DNA from: Typha latifolia
Lineage: Eukaryota; Streptophyta; Magnoliopsida; Poales; Typhaceae
DNA length: 64,000 bases
Assembly (NCBI GenBank): GCA_019914945.1
Contig: CM034099.1
Coordinates: 6,262,001 to 6,326,000, forward strand
Direction of reading: 5' to 3'
Of this stretch, positions 25,993 through 37,425 are shown piece by piece; the first letter of the stretch is position 1; the number at the start of each line of letters is the position of its first letter. Below the pieces are notes generated by a model that saw only the letters and a list, made by a program, of their open reading frames with translations, made no database searches and had not been told where the DNA came from. Made by a program: the position numbers and the translations under genes.

Positions 25993-26606
25993 AGCATCAT
26001 ATTGACCAAAACAGTTCCTTGGCTTTGATATATTAGAACCATAGAAGACAACTTGGAGCTTGGAATGTCTATCTAAATGAGTTCTATGTATGTTGAGCTG
26101 TACACACTTTTGGAAATGCAGGTGTAGTGTTACAAGAGAGTTGAATAGTTTGATGTACCTGCTTGTACTTTTGTGAGGAATGTGGCAGATCGTTTAAATC
26201 CATTATCTATACAAACTACTCTGACAATTAATGATAAGTTTCTCATGGTTCTTTATTTGAATAACCAAACATTTATCTGTAAGCAGTAGATATATTGGCA
26301 TGAGAACAGCAGCAAATTAAATCAATTGATGGCAATTTTATTGTGAAATGATTTAATAGCATAAAACTGTTGGAAAATTCACCATCAGCGCTCGAATCAA
26401 CTTCCAACATCCACTTTGTACCTTTACTGTAAAGAGAGTAAATCATCTTAGAGACATCAAATTTTTCAACCTATTAGAATCTAAAAGCAAGCATCATAGA
26501 TATTGATTTGAGCCATTCAAGAACACTGTTCCATATCTCATGCAAATCCACGTAAAGCTTTCCATTTCTAGTATCCTTGCTATAGATATCAGTTCCATAT
26601 CTGTGA
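25993..26606. other. Convergent 3' UTR spacer (TENA and CP12)
   Basis: Holds the 3' UTRs of two convergent genes. I see no coding signal except a minus-strand shadow frame. CP12's own 3' UTR presumably spans about 26480-26606. Confidence 0.5.
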
Positions 26607-26999
26607 TCAGTCCTCGTACGTGCGGCACTCGTCGGTCTCCGGGTTGTCCTTGCAGTACTCCTCGAGGGGGTCGGAGCTCTTGAGCTTGTCGCGGGCGTGG
26701 CTGGCGGCGGCGCTGAGCTCCTCCACCTCATCCCACGCCGCGGCACACTCTCCGCTCGCAGTGTCCCCCTCACATGCCTCCTCGGCCTTCTTGATGCTGT
26801 CCGACACCTTCTCCGATATGCCTGGCGGCGTCGGTGACCCGCTTGCCACGAGCACCGCACGCCGGCCAAAGCTCCGGTAATTACCGGCCCATGGGCCGGA
26901 AAGCCTACTTTGGGGTAGCTGTTGTGGCTTTGAGTACTCTTTCTTAATGGAAGAGGCTCTAGGGGTGGAGAGGCTAAGACTTGTAAGAGTGCTCGCCAT
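26607..26999 (-). CDS. CP12: Calvin cycle protein CP12, chloroplastic
   Basis: Small, largely disordered redox scaffold, 130 residues, one exon. It binds GAPDH and phosphoribulokinase in the dark, holding both Calvin-cycle enzymes inactive, and releases them when thioredoxin reduces it. The first ~50 residues are a Ser/Thr/Arg-rich chloroplast transit peptide (ASTLTSLSLSTPRASS). The mature part begins near SGSPTPPGISEKV. Both regulatory Cys pairs are present: EACEGDTASGEC, and YCKDNPETDEC near the C-terminus. The CP12 core AAWDEVEELSAAASH is present. The C-terminus RTYED matches the GAPDH-binding tail. Length is normal for plant CP12-1/CP12-2. The coding region is strongly GC-rich against AT-rich flanks. 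A TATA-like CTATATTTT lies about 50 bp upstream. Confidence 0.97.
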   Translation of the reverse strand: MASTLTSLSLSTPRASSIKKEYSKPQQLPQSRLSGPWAGNYRSFGRRAVLVASGSPTPPGISEKVSDSIKKAEEACEGDTASGECAAAWDEVEELSAAASHARDKLKSSDPLEEYCKDNPETDECRTYED

Positions 27000-27050
27000 T
27001 GATGCTACTACTGTTGTTGCACTTGGGGAGTTTGATGCTAGTTGTGTAAC

Positions 27051-27059
27051 AAAATATAG
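27051..27059 (-). promoter_or_regulatory. TATA-like box of CP12
   Basis: CTATATTTT on the minus strand, 52-60 bp before the CP12 start codon. This would give a short 5' UTR of roughly 20-30 nt. Position and sequence fit a plant core promoter; no transcript evidence is available here. Confidence 0.5.
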
Positions 27060-28383
27060 GAGTTAGGATACAAGAGAGTTTGCGATGACTTCGGGTGCAC
27101 TCATTTCTTATCTTAACCTGACCTTATGCTGTGGTTCTAAATCAACTTTATTTTCAGATTTTTCTCGCTCGCTAAGAAAGATCTTGAGATATTTTCTTTT
27201 GGTAAGAAGAGGATGTTTTAGTTTGGTGTGACTAGAAATCAAAAAATATCTGTAACTTTGAAGATTGCAGATTCTCCACGACTCATGTTTTATCTCGACA
27301 TTGTGTGCAAACTTCATCTGTTGACTTAAAAGTTGCAATATACGATTACCATTAGAACCTGGATGGTTGTCCAAGAAAAAGAACAATGTCAATTTTCATA
27401 TAAAGAGATGGATAGTTTGATGCCAAAAATTTTGACTCTTTTTTTTTTAAACTATTGTTGAGAAAAATAAATGCCCATATGCATGATAGATTTAACATAA
27501 TGTAAATTTACGGGCAATGCATAATTAATAGTTAAAAGGGCCTAATGGAGACTTACTTCTCAAAATAAATAAATAAATAAATAAATATAGTTTACCCTTT
27601 GTAATTTGGATTACACTCTGATTTTGTTTTATATCTCGCTATGCTTCCCTACGTTTTTGTTGCCTAATCACCAATTTAAAATAAAAATTACCCATAAATC
27701 ATCATACATTTTCTCTCTGATTATATATTTATTTATTAGTAACGGAGTTTTCAAGTCATTTGCCACCTTCGTTAATAGCATTTTTATTTGCAATTTAATT
27801 AAAATCACACGAAAGTATGGTAATACAAAATTAAGTTCAAAGTACAGCGATTTTAAGAGAGAAATAGAGAGTGAGAAAGAGATGTCATAGTAGTACTTTT
27901 CTTTGCACCAAAAAGAATCAGGTCCTAGGTGTTTGTTCGTAGCTAACAAAGGCAACGAAGAATGTTTCTGCAAAACATATATAGAGCTTGATCAAATAGA
28001 ACAATCAAGCCTTATCATTCCTTACGTAGTAACTATATACCAAATAGCCAACCATTTTGAGACAGGAGATCCTCTGCAGCCCATGCTTACAGTAAATTTT
28101 TTTTTTTTCTTTCTCTCGACTTCTTACATGGCATTTCTCCATCAGCTATATTTCAGTTTGTAATAAATTCCTACCCGGAAAAAGATGAAAAGGGTAATGA
28201 GCTCTCCATGGATTTGAAAATTGTAGACTAGCATTCCCCCAGCATGGCAAGTAGCAGTGGGAGTGGCTTCTTATAGTTGGCTTCCGGAACTGTATTGGAT
28301 AAGATTGTAGCAATCTTTGCCTAGGGACAGCAAATGAAGCCAGCTTCACCTGCTGCTGGTGGCTGTGAAATGCCAACTTTGGC
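27060..28383. other. CP12 upstream region and PrfB 3' flank
   Basis: AT-rich, with an (AAAT)n tract at about 27562-27587. ORFs of 80-100 codons occur on both strands but are low-complexity with no domain. No supported gene. Confidence 0.45.
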
Positions 28384-31300
28384 TCACATGCTGTCCTCAC
28401 TTTTATCCAAAGACGCAGATAAGAAGTTCAAAATGAAGGCGTCGAGGTCACCACCAAGAACGGAATCAGGGTCTGAGACTTCATAGTTTGTTCGGAGATC
28501 TTTCACCATGCGATATGGCTGCAGAGATTAAGAAGCTCTTAGTGGCGTAGGATTTGCAACTTGCAAACATAAAGCTGATTTCTCAACACATGGAGGAAGA
28601 TGCAGAAGGCAAGGATCTTACATGGAGTACATATGATCTAATTTGGTTGCCCCAGCTGATATCAGAGAGGGACTGAGTGTGCTCTGCATTCATTTGTGCT
28701 TGGCGGGCAATCTCAAGCTGGTCTAACCGAGACTGTAGAACTGCCATTGCTGATGCTTTGTTTGAGTGTTGTGATCTGTGTCATCAGCTTGAAATTAGAA
28801 AATTATAAGAGTAAGAAGAAAAAGAAAAAAAAATAATAGCAAGCTCTTGTACCATCATTCAGATTACATTTCCTCAGATCTGGCTTTAGTTTCTTTCATA
28901 TTAACTTTTCTTAGGCTATATATGTGTTGTTCATTTAACTTGTAAACCACATTAATCTCATTTCATTATTCCATTATTATTCATCTTCTTCAGTCTTCAC
29001 TGAAGTTGTGGTAGAATATAGTTGCATAATTTAATATTGGAAAAAGCTTTGTTAATCAAGAGCATTATTTAATGCAGCATATTTTCTAATTACTACACAA
29101 ACCTACGACTGGAAAAAACAATATCATAAATTAGTCAATCCAAGAAGGAAAAAGCACAAAGTTCTATGATGTCATCAGGGATCAAAACAACAAAAAGAGG
29201 GCAGCTGCAGACCTATAATTGTCAATCCATGCAAGAAGAGTATCAAATAAATTCCATTGGTGACAACTTTTTCATAGTCCTAACCTACGTGAAACATTTA
29301 TTTTTTTTATCATACAAATGGTAAAGGTATTTATCTATTAAAGTTTAACCATTTTGCCCTTTCTAGTATCTCTTTTTAAACTTTTTACAATGTCTAAGAT
29401 ATAAAAGTGAGAAATATTGAGATGAAAGAAGCATAAGACAAAAAAATCACAATTTCTTTTACCTTCATAATTAGTTAATGTAAAACGAAAAGGACATGTT
29501 GGTCCATTTTGGTCCTTTTCTATTAAAACTAACATTTGTCAAGCAGTTGCATATAGATTAGAATTATAAAAGGGTTAAGTGATAGAGATATACACTCTGA
29601 ATTTTAGCAATAAGAGTTCGTAGTTCATAAATGCGAAGAAAACTATTGGGTTAATATACATAGCAGAAGACATCATATTTACCTTTCATTTTGACAGGTA
29701 GCAGTGACTCCTGTAGGAATGTGTACAATTCTAACTGCACTTTCTGTCGTGTTGACATGCTGACCACCAGCACCACCAGCACGAAACCGTTCAATACGAA
29801 GATCTGACTCTTTAATCTGATATCGGGTAGAAACATCTCCAAGGATTGGTATTACAGCTACAGCAGCAAATGAAGTATGACGGCGTTTTCCACTGTCAAA
29901 TGGTGAAATTCTGACCAATCTATGCACACCAACTTCTGCTTTGGCATATCCAAATGCATATTCACCATCAACTTTGATTGTTGCACGCTGAAAAAATCAG
30001 CATACTTAAGGTTTTAAACATGCACCAATGTATCAGTACAGAAAGAACTAGTGCAATTATACTGAAGAGAAAAATAATGTTACCATGCTACTATGTAAGC
30101 ACAAGGTATGTAAGGATTTCCATATCAAATGATAGACCACAAAACTTGAGTAATTATACACTACAAGAGAGGAAATGACAGATAACTGCTAGAGTAAATG
30201 ACTTGGAATACTAAGAAAATAGGATCTTCCAATCACATTGGCCTGACATGGTTGCAATATCATCGTCTAAGCCTTACTCAAAAACTACGGTCAGCTAGAG
30301 CACGATGAAATCTGAATTAGTTGTGAAACATTGATGAGCGATGACCTTTCAGAACCAGCAGTCAACTTGATATTACCACTTTAGGGCTGAAATTGGGGCA
30401 GAAAAATCAAATCCTGAAATCACTTATAGGAAATTCTTCTACCCACTTTATTGGATAGCAAATCAGGAATCAGACAAAAATGGCCTTTGTTTGGATGATT
30501 CAGAATATTCAATCATTAACTTTAAACTTTTGCTCTCATTGATTGATGCTAGCATAGTGAAACAAGTCTATTTTGCAAAACTCTAACCACTTAGCCAAGT
30601 TATCAGATATTGACTATGGTTGGAATTCTTCCAAATCTTTATTGAGCTCACGCACCTCTAGTTTTAGCTTAGGAAATCACCCTACACATTTATGTAACAA
30701 AGAAGTGACAAAATGGTGCCTTAACACTCATGAACAAAATGATTTTGCCTCCTCTTTAGGACAGAAATAAAAATATATCCTTGCTTGGGCTTTGTTCGGA
30801 TTGAAATTGCAGTGTGTTGGTTTTTGGGATGTAGGCTCCAGTAAGGGTGTCATATAAAGCTCGTCTACCAGCTCATCTCCTATTTTTCTTGATTTAAGGT
30901 TGAGCACTTGGCAGATGAGTTGAGATCGAAGTCAAATTTTGAGCTTGTTATTTTGAGCGAAGCACGAGCTACCACTTTCTTGTTAAAGCTAGGCATAAAA
31001 TATATGTGTTTTGTTTCATCCTTACATATGTTACAAGCAGAAGCTGGAACCTTGATTACGAGGAGGTCTAGTCTTCAAATTTCTGTACCAAAGTCTTTAC
31101 TTTTCCCTTCACAAGGGAAGTCAACGAGACAACACTAAGTCCGCTAGAAGGCCATAAGCTAGCAAGCAAAGTTCGAGCAGGTTCACTATTAGATAAATTT
31201 GAGCTCAAGCTGGTCCTAGATTGGTATTCGGTTCCTGCCATTTTGAGCTGAGTCAAGCTGATTTCAGCTTGTTTAAGATATGCTCCTTTACACCCACACT

Positions 31301-34300
31301 CCAATGGGTGCCCGCTGATATCTGGAACATTCTGTTCAGCTTTTCTGACCTAGTGACTCATGTTCTTCTCCTTTTTTTTTTCAATTCTGGAGCTCCACAT
31401 GAAACTTTAATCCATGCATCGTACACCATATATGAAACACTTTATGCAGTAGCTACTGATTAGTCACAATTTAGATAGGTGTACATATCCTCATGTTAGC
31501 CTATCTAGATGTGATGATATGCTCTTTTCATTTTAGTGCCAATGTCAACCTTAACCAAGGATTACATGCATCATTTCTGCATCATTCAAGAGTGATAGTG
31601 ATTGCCCATTTTTAATTTTCTCCATCTGTGAATGGTACAAGTTGCCAAATTGCAGGCATTAGTAAAATTCTTTATTCTATTGCCATAAAGTTTAGGTAGG
31701 AACCAAATATGGTTTGAACTTTGAATGGCATTCATCTGCTATGTCATCTGTTTGACAATAACTAATAGGCACAAAAAAAAATGTCATCCAACAGATTGTA
31801 ATGCTTATCAAATCATGTGAATTTTTTTTTATAAGCAGAAGTAGTTGTCATGCACAATCAGTAAAAATTGAATGTCTTTGGCCCAAAAGAATGAATATCC
31901 ATCAGTTACCCAAGTTTTTGTGAAGTTTTAATTTAATCTAGCAAATGATAAAATATTTTTTGGGGGACTCTAATGTATAGGTTTAGGCCATAGAAGAAAT
32001 TTTGGTGATGAACATGAACTTAAATGATGCAAAGATGACAAAGGTAAGAAAAAGAACCTTGATTCCTGCTATCTCACCAGGCATTTCTTCTATAACTCTG
32101 ACGGTAAATCCATGTCGTTGAGCCCACATCATGTACATGTTCATAACCATAGCAGCCCAATCCATGCTCTCTGTTCCTCCCGCTCCTGCTTGAACCTAGA
32201 CAGTAATCACCATTTTGAAATCTTAATATTTACAGGAAATAAATTTCCATTGCTGGGAGAATTCTTTGAAAACCCTTTGTACAATTAGGAAAAATGATCT
32301 AGCATAATAGCAGTCATGTATGTTATACACATCTGTCTAAATATGTGCTTATTCTGTTTATCAAACATGAAAGTGGTGTGCCCGATACGTAATGTGATGA
32401 CGTGGCAAAGCCATACATGACATCTTGAAAGGAGTCCTAAAAAGAAAATCATAAGCATATATAGGGAGACAGTAAGTAATTGACTAAAAAGACTGCAAAG
32501 TTGAAAAGCAGAAAATGTTCAAAAGCTTTTCATACAAGAATTTCAGATCAAATTAATTATGCCTCATCATTTGAAGGTTTAAATATGAGCAGCAATGGGA
32601 TGACCTCTATAAAACAAGAGCAGGAATCATTATCCCTAGATAGCAATGCTTCAAGCTCTTTCTCCTTCACATTCCTTCTCATATCAAGTAACGCTTTCAT
32701 AGATTCCTGCACCAAGGGAATATGAAAAAGAAAAAAAAATCATCACTTTCAAATACATAGAGAAGAAACAAAATAAAAATGATTGAAATCTAGATGTGTC
32801 AATTTTTCTAAGGAGAGGAGGAGCTAATCCAACGAAGACGCAAACAACTTCGAACGCTAAACACATTATTTTGCACTTTTGCTTCAATTATGTGTGCATA
32901 GGCTCTTTACATCATATAGTAAAACACTAAAACATGGATAGAATATTAAGCTAGTGTATGCATTCATATAGGTACATACAAGTAAATCGACTACACTACC
33001 ACTCATAAGTATATCATGAAACATATTAAGAAACCAACTCCGAAAAATTTCTTGTCCTTTAGCTAGGAAGATATGAGAAAAGAAAAAATCATATCATGAA
33101 TGTTTATAGTGAATCAAGTTAGAGGAACATGTGCATATGGAATAATACGATGAATCACTAGTTGAGCATTCATGATCATAGTTTTGAAAAATGGCCGCAT
33201 AGGCAGTGGTAGTGGGTCAAGTGTCTCGTGTATGCATTATCCGGTCCTCATATGAGGTATAACTGTATACAAGCTGCATATGCGTTCGCATATTGACCAT
33301 ATATGTGGACTACATAAGCATCTTCTCTGGCATACTGACTGTCAACAACTGCATATTCATCACATAGGTATGTGCACCCTTATATGCATATGAAATTGAT
33401 ATGTTGTAATATTCACATATCTGTAGCATTTCATGTTAATTCTTTATTAATTAATTTTGTTCGGTGCAACTTATTATATTTGAAATATTTAATGCATAAT
33501 GATATGATAGAAAATGGCATCCTTAGTGGATAGGATATTATAAAGATGATTCTCCATATATTGTTTTGCAAATTTTACCTTTTTATTCACTTATTATGCT
33601 AAAATATTCAATAAATTAGATAGGCAAATTATACGAGTTATTCTTAATAATCACATATGTGCCGATATACTGCATAGGTGCTATGCAATGGCATGACCAC
33701 CTATCTACCATGAGCGTTTTTCACAACATTGTTTACGATTACACAATACATGCTGAAAACCATGATGAGTGTTACCTAAACTAGAAAAGCAGAATCAACA
33801 AGCAAACAATAATACAGAGCAGTAAGAACGCACCGCCTCCAATTCTGTATCATTTTCATCACGAGCAAGCTTCAATAAGTCAATGTGCTCAATTAGCTCT
33901 TGTTCAAATCTGTTTACTCCCTTAATCTTACCCATTATTTCACCATGCTCACGGCTGATTTTCCCAGCGTAATTAGGATCATCCCAAAGGTCTGACTTGT
34001 TTAGCAGTGAAGACAATTGCGTGGACCGGTTAATCATATTTCCCCACTGCCAGCAAAAAAAGATTTTATCTTAGACCAAATGTTATATATGAGCATGTAA
34101 ATGGTCAAAAATCACAATACATGAATTTTCTCCAAAAGGCTCCCCATCAATAAATTGCAGAATCAGTTGGCAAAAAAAAACAACAACAGATTTCTTAGAG
34201 AGATTTAAAACTAGGAAAACATTTGCAATCAAAACTGAATATTAGTAACAGGTCTTTTTCTTATATCACAAAAGGAAAAGAATAGATTGGAGATAAGGTG

Positions 34301-36343
34301 GTAATGATGCAAAGGAAAGAACAAGTTTCAGGGCATGAGTTGCAGTCCAACCACCAATGCCCATTTTGAATTAGCTTATAGGACTTGCAGATTAGTTTAT
34401 TTGTTATATCAAATGGTATGCACTGTGATAAGTTCTTTAAGCATATTAATATGCTTACGAGTTGCCATTAGTTTTATACTCCAATCTACAGAACTATCAA
34501 TACACAATGGCAATTAAATCAGAGATAAAATAATTTAACCACATTATTACTATATTTAGTTTTTATCATTAAAATCAAACTCCAAATTTCCAATGATTTG
34601 AGGATTATGGGAGAGATCACTTATCGCCATCTGGAAGCCTCTAGGCATTCTACCCAACCAAGGATGCTAATATAGAGGCTCCGATAGTCTGATTTGATAT
34701 GTCATAGCATCAAAAGAACTCAATTTGAATGCTACGACGTAGGAACCACTATTGCTTATATTAATGTTTTGACTCTATTTTGTGTTTCATGGATCATGAC
34801 GAAACAAAGGATTCACAACTTAAGGCCTAAAATATTCTCAGTTAGTGAATTCAGATCATAGCTCCAAATAGAGGTTTCACAATATTCGTTATATGAACCC
34901 CATGGTTATTCATTGCACTGCTTGGCTAGAGTGCCCACTGCCCAGAGACTTAGGAGCACTTATACATTATGCTTTGATTTTTCACTCTATGTTTGTATAT
35001 CATGAATCATGACAATATAAAGAGTTTGTAATTTAAATCCCTAAAATATTCACAGAGTTAGGTAATTTGGATCATAGCTCCAAACAGAGGTTTCACAATA
35101 ATCTTTTAATGTGGACAGCAGAGTAGACCCATGGTTAATGAAGGACAGAAGAAGGTAGTACATCAACCTCCATGGTGGATGGTACAGTGTCTAGGTTGAA
35201 GGATCATCTGGTTGTTCATAATATTATTGATGTTTGCAAGAGGAGCCTACAGACATTTGGCAGGCAGTAATAGCACTTGTCAGTGAACAGAAGTATAAGG
35301 AAATGGAGCTGGTGAAAAAAGAGAGATAGCAAGACTCGATGACGCTGCCAACAGCAGACCTCTCAATCTCTCGTATGATAATAAATTCGTTATAGATGCA
35401 CATGTCATGAAAGCAGTAAGAAGATTACAGTATATAAGGTTAAATAAGTTGACACAGCAAACTTAGATCAGATTGGTACTGCTCAAAAAGACTGTCAATG
35501 AGCTCAAGCTGCGGTTAAGTTGAAGTAAGAGAGCAGATAACAGAGAGAGGGAAAGAGAGGAGCTTGCTGATCACGAAAACCTAAAACATCAAATTATTAA
35601 ATTTATACCAAAAACAAAGTTAATCATTAAACTCCATCAAATTGGCAACACTTCCAGATAATCTAAAATTCAATGCCAATCTACATGCTAAGAGTCTTAG
35701 ACCTAATAGAACGCTATACGTAGAGCTTAGGCTGCCAACTTGTTCCATAATAATTGAGGTAATAAAGCACTGGTTCATTATCAATACCCAGGTATCAGAA
35801 AACACACGGATTCGACAGTTGGGTTCCAACGTTCATCAAAATCCAACCTTGATCGACAAAAGATGCTTCTGCCGACCAATTTTTCGAGATATGTACTACT
35901 GGATCAAACAAAGCATGATAAAACGAGCAAAAATTTAAAAATAAAAACTGTTATGAAACCGGAACCACCTGCAGCCGCTTCTTGATGAGCTGGATAGATT
36001 GGGCAATGGAAGCAGCATGGCTCCTCCAATCGCTCTCGTCCTCGTCAAGAATCGCCCACCTCTTGGCGACGATGGCGTCCACCGTCAACCCATCGGAAGT
36101 CGTCGGCTCGTATAGCGGCGATGCCTGAGAAGAGAACCACGTGTGTTTCGGAAGGGAAGCAAAACCCACGACTTTAACGAGATGGGCTCTGGTGGACTCG
36201 AGTGGGGAGCCATAGGAGAAAGTACGGGTTCTTTTGTTAGGATTATAGGAGAGGGAAGTGGAGAAGAAGGCGAGGAAGAGCTTTCTTAAGGGTGGAGGGA
36301 GAGGGAGAGGGTTTAGTCGCTTCAGAAGGAAGGAGACGCCCAT
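28384..36343 (-). CDS. Organellar peptide chain release factor RF2 (PrfB type)
   Basis: Class I release factor that ends translation at UGA/UAA in an organelle, 473 residues. Exons (minus strand): 36343-35969, 34046-33834, 32706-32605, 32195-32058, 29987-29683, 28775-28622, 28518-28384; GT-AG, in phase, total 1422 nt. The N-terminus is basic and Ser-rich ([20 protein letters not shown]), an organelle transit peptide. A coiled-coil domain 1 follows (residues ~90-230), then [14 protein letters not shown] at 231, the RF2-type stop-reading tripeptide SPF at 304-306 ([15 protein letters not shown]), and the catalytic GGQ at 350-352 ([14 protein letters not shown]). RISPFDS and [11 protein letters not shown] look alphaproteobacterial, favouring the mitochondrial PrfB2 type over chloroplast PrfB1/HCF109; this is inference. 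Introns up to 2.1 kb hold MITE-like elements. It is divergent from FAM91. Confidence 0.93.
30844..31302. mobile_element. MITE-like element with GAGCTC-rich body (copy 1)
   Basis: Lies in the 32057-29988 intron of PrfB. The left end is TAAGGGTGTCATATAAAGCT. The right end, read inverted, is TGGGTGTAAAGGAGCATA, so the ends form an imperfect inverted repeat. Flanks GGCTCCAG and CACTCCAA share CTCCA in register, a possible decayed 8-bp target duplication. The interior is rich in GAGCT/AAGCT motifs, like the element in the DPD1 intron at 56762-57307. Confidence 0.4.
33181..33727. mobile_element. MITE-like element in PrfB intron
   Basis: Lies in the 33833-32707 intron. The left end is GTTTTGAAAAATGGCCGC; the right end, inverted, is GTTGTGAAAAACGCTCATGG. 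The ends agree at GTT-TGAAAAA. The body is rich in GCATA/TATGC motifs with CATAGGC near both ends. Plant genomes carry many such TTTTGAAAAACGSC-ended elements. No target duplication is evident, so the boundaries are tentative. Confidence 0.4.
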
Positions 36344-37425
36344 CGTCTTCTTTCCCCGTGCAAGTAAACGGAGGTTGAAGTCGAAAAGCTAGAGATCAAG
36401 TAAATGGACTCACTTCTTCTTTTCTTTTCCTTTTTTTTTTTTTTCTTTTTCTTTTTTGCTATAACACACCACTGATTATAAAATGGATATAATGTACATT
36501 TTCTTCTCTCTTTTTATGGAATAATTACAATAAAACTCTTGAATTATTTCCATTATTTCCTACTCATAATTTATTTTCTATAGCACATTACGTCGTAAAA
36601 AATTTTAAGTGATTATTTTGTCGACCACTTTATAAGACATTGTGCTGCTTTCTACACTTCTATCATCCTGATGGTGGAGATTCACTTATTGACCTTACTC
36701 GCAATAACAAATCTTCTCTAATGACTATTCGACATATTATTGAAGAACATGCAACGCCTACTTTAAGTATACTATTTTTAATTTTTTACCTATATTTTTT
36801 GAGAAAAATAAATTGGGCGGCTAATTAGCTCGTCGGTCAAGACTATTTTTTTTATAGATTTACTTAGCCAATATAATTTACTTTTCTATAAAAAATATAT
36901 ATAAAATCTTTATAATACCTCTTATGTTAGTTATAATTTTAAGCGTTTTAGGAATTATTTGTTTTAATTTTAGAGAAAAAGAAATAAATAAAATTTAAGA
37001 ATAAGATGCTCATTTGATTGTTTTCGGATAAGAGAAATTGGATAAGTAGGAGAAGAAGAGAATGTAGCAAGTTTGATCTTAGTTTCAGGGCAAAGCTAAA
37101 TCAAAGCTAGACTAAACTACATGTGCTAATTCCTAGTGGGCCTAATCATTCGAACCGGACCGGCTCGGAAAAATAAACCGGGTCGAGACCCGGCTTTGAG
37201 TTTGTCCAACAGTCCAAGTCTCCCACCTCCTCCTCCTTGCTCCTATCCTACTCCGATCTATTTACTCTCGATCTCCGGTACCGATCTCGATCTCGATCTC
37301 GTATTCTAACACTCCTACCCTATCCTTCACCCGAATCCTAATTTCGACGTTATTTTTATTGGTTTGAGGACGCAGAGATCTCTTTCTTGGCTAATTTTGC
37401 AGTGATTATAGACCAATTTGGGAGG
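36344..37425. other. Shared upstream region of PrfB and FAM91
   Basis: A 1.08-kb head-to-head spacer. A T/C-rich tract lies at 36420-36460, next to the PrfB start. From 37150 to 37330 the sequence is CT-rich with repeated GATCTCGATCTC units (37270-37300), probably the FAM91 5' UTR. No other gene is seen; the middle is AT-rich. Confidence 0.5.

Noticed and set aside
26474..26880. 131-codon minus-strand and 86-codon plus-strand ORFs over CP12
   Set aside because: Shifted-frame and antisense shadows of the GC-rich CP12 gene; neither has a domain.
27606..27973. Overlapping ORFs of 94 and 101 codons on opposite strands
   Set aside because: AT-rich, low complexity, no splice context or recognisable family.
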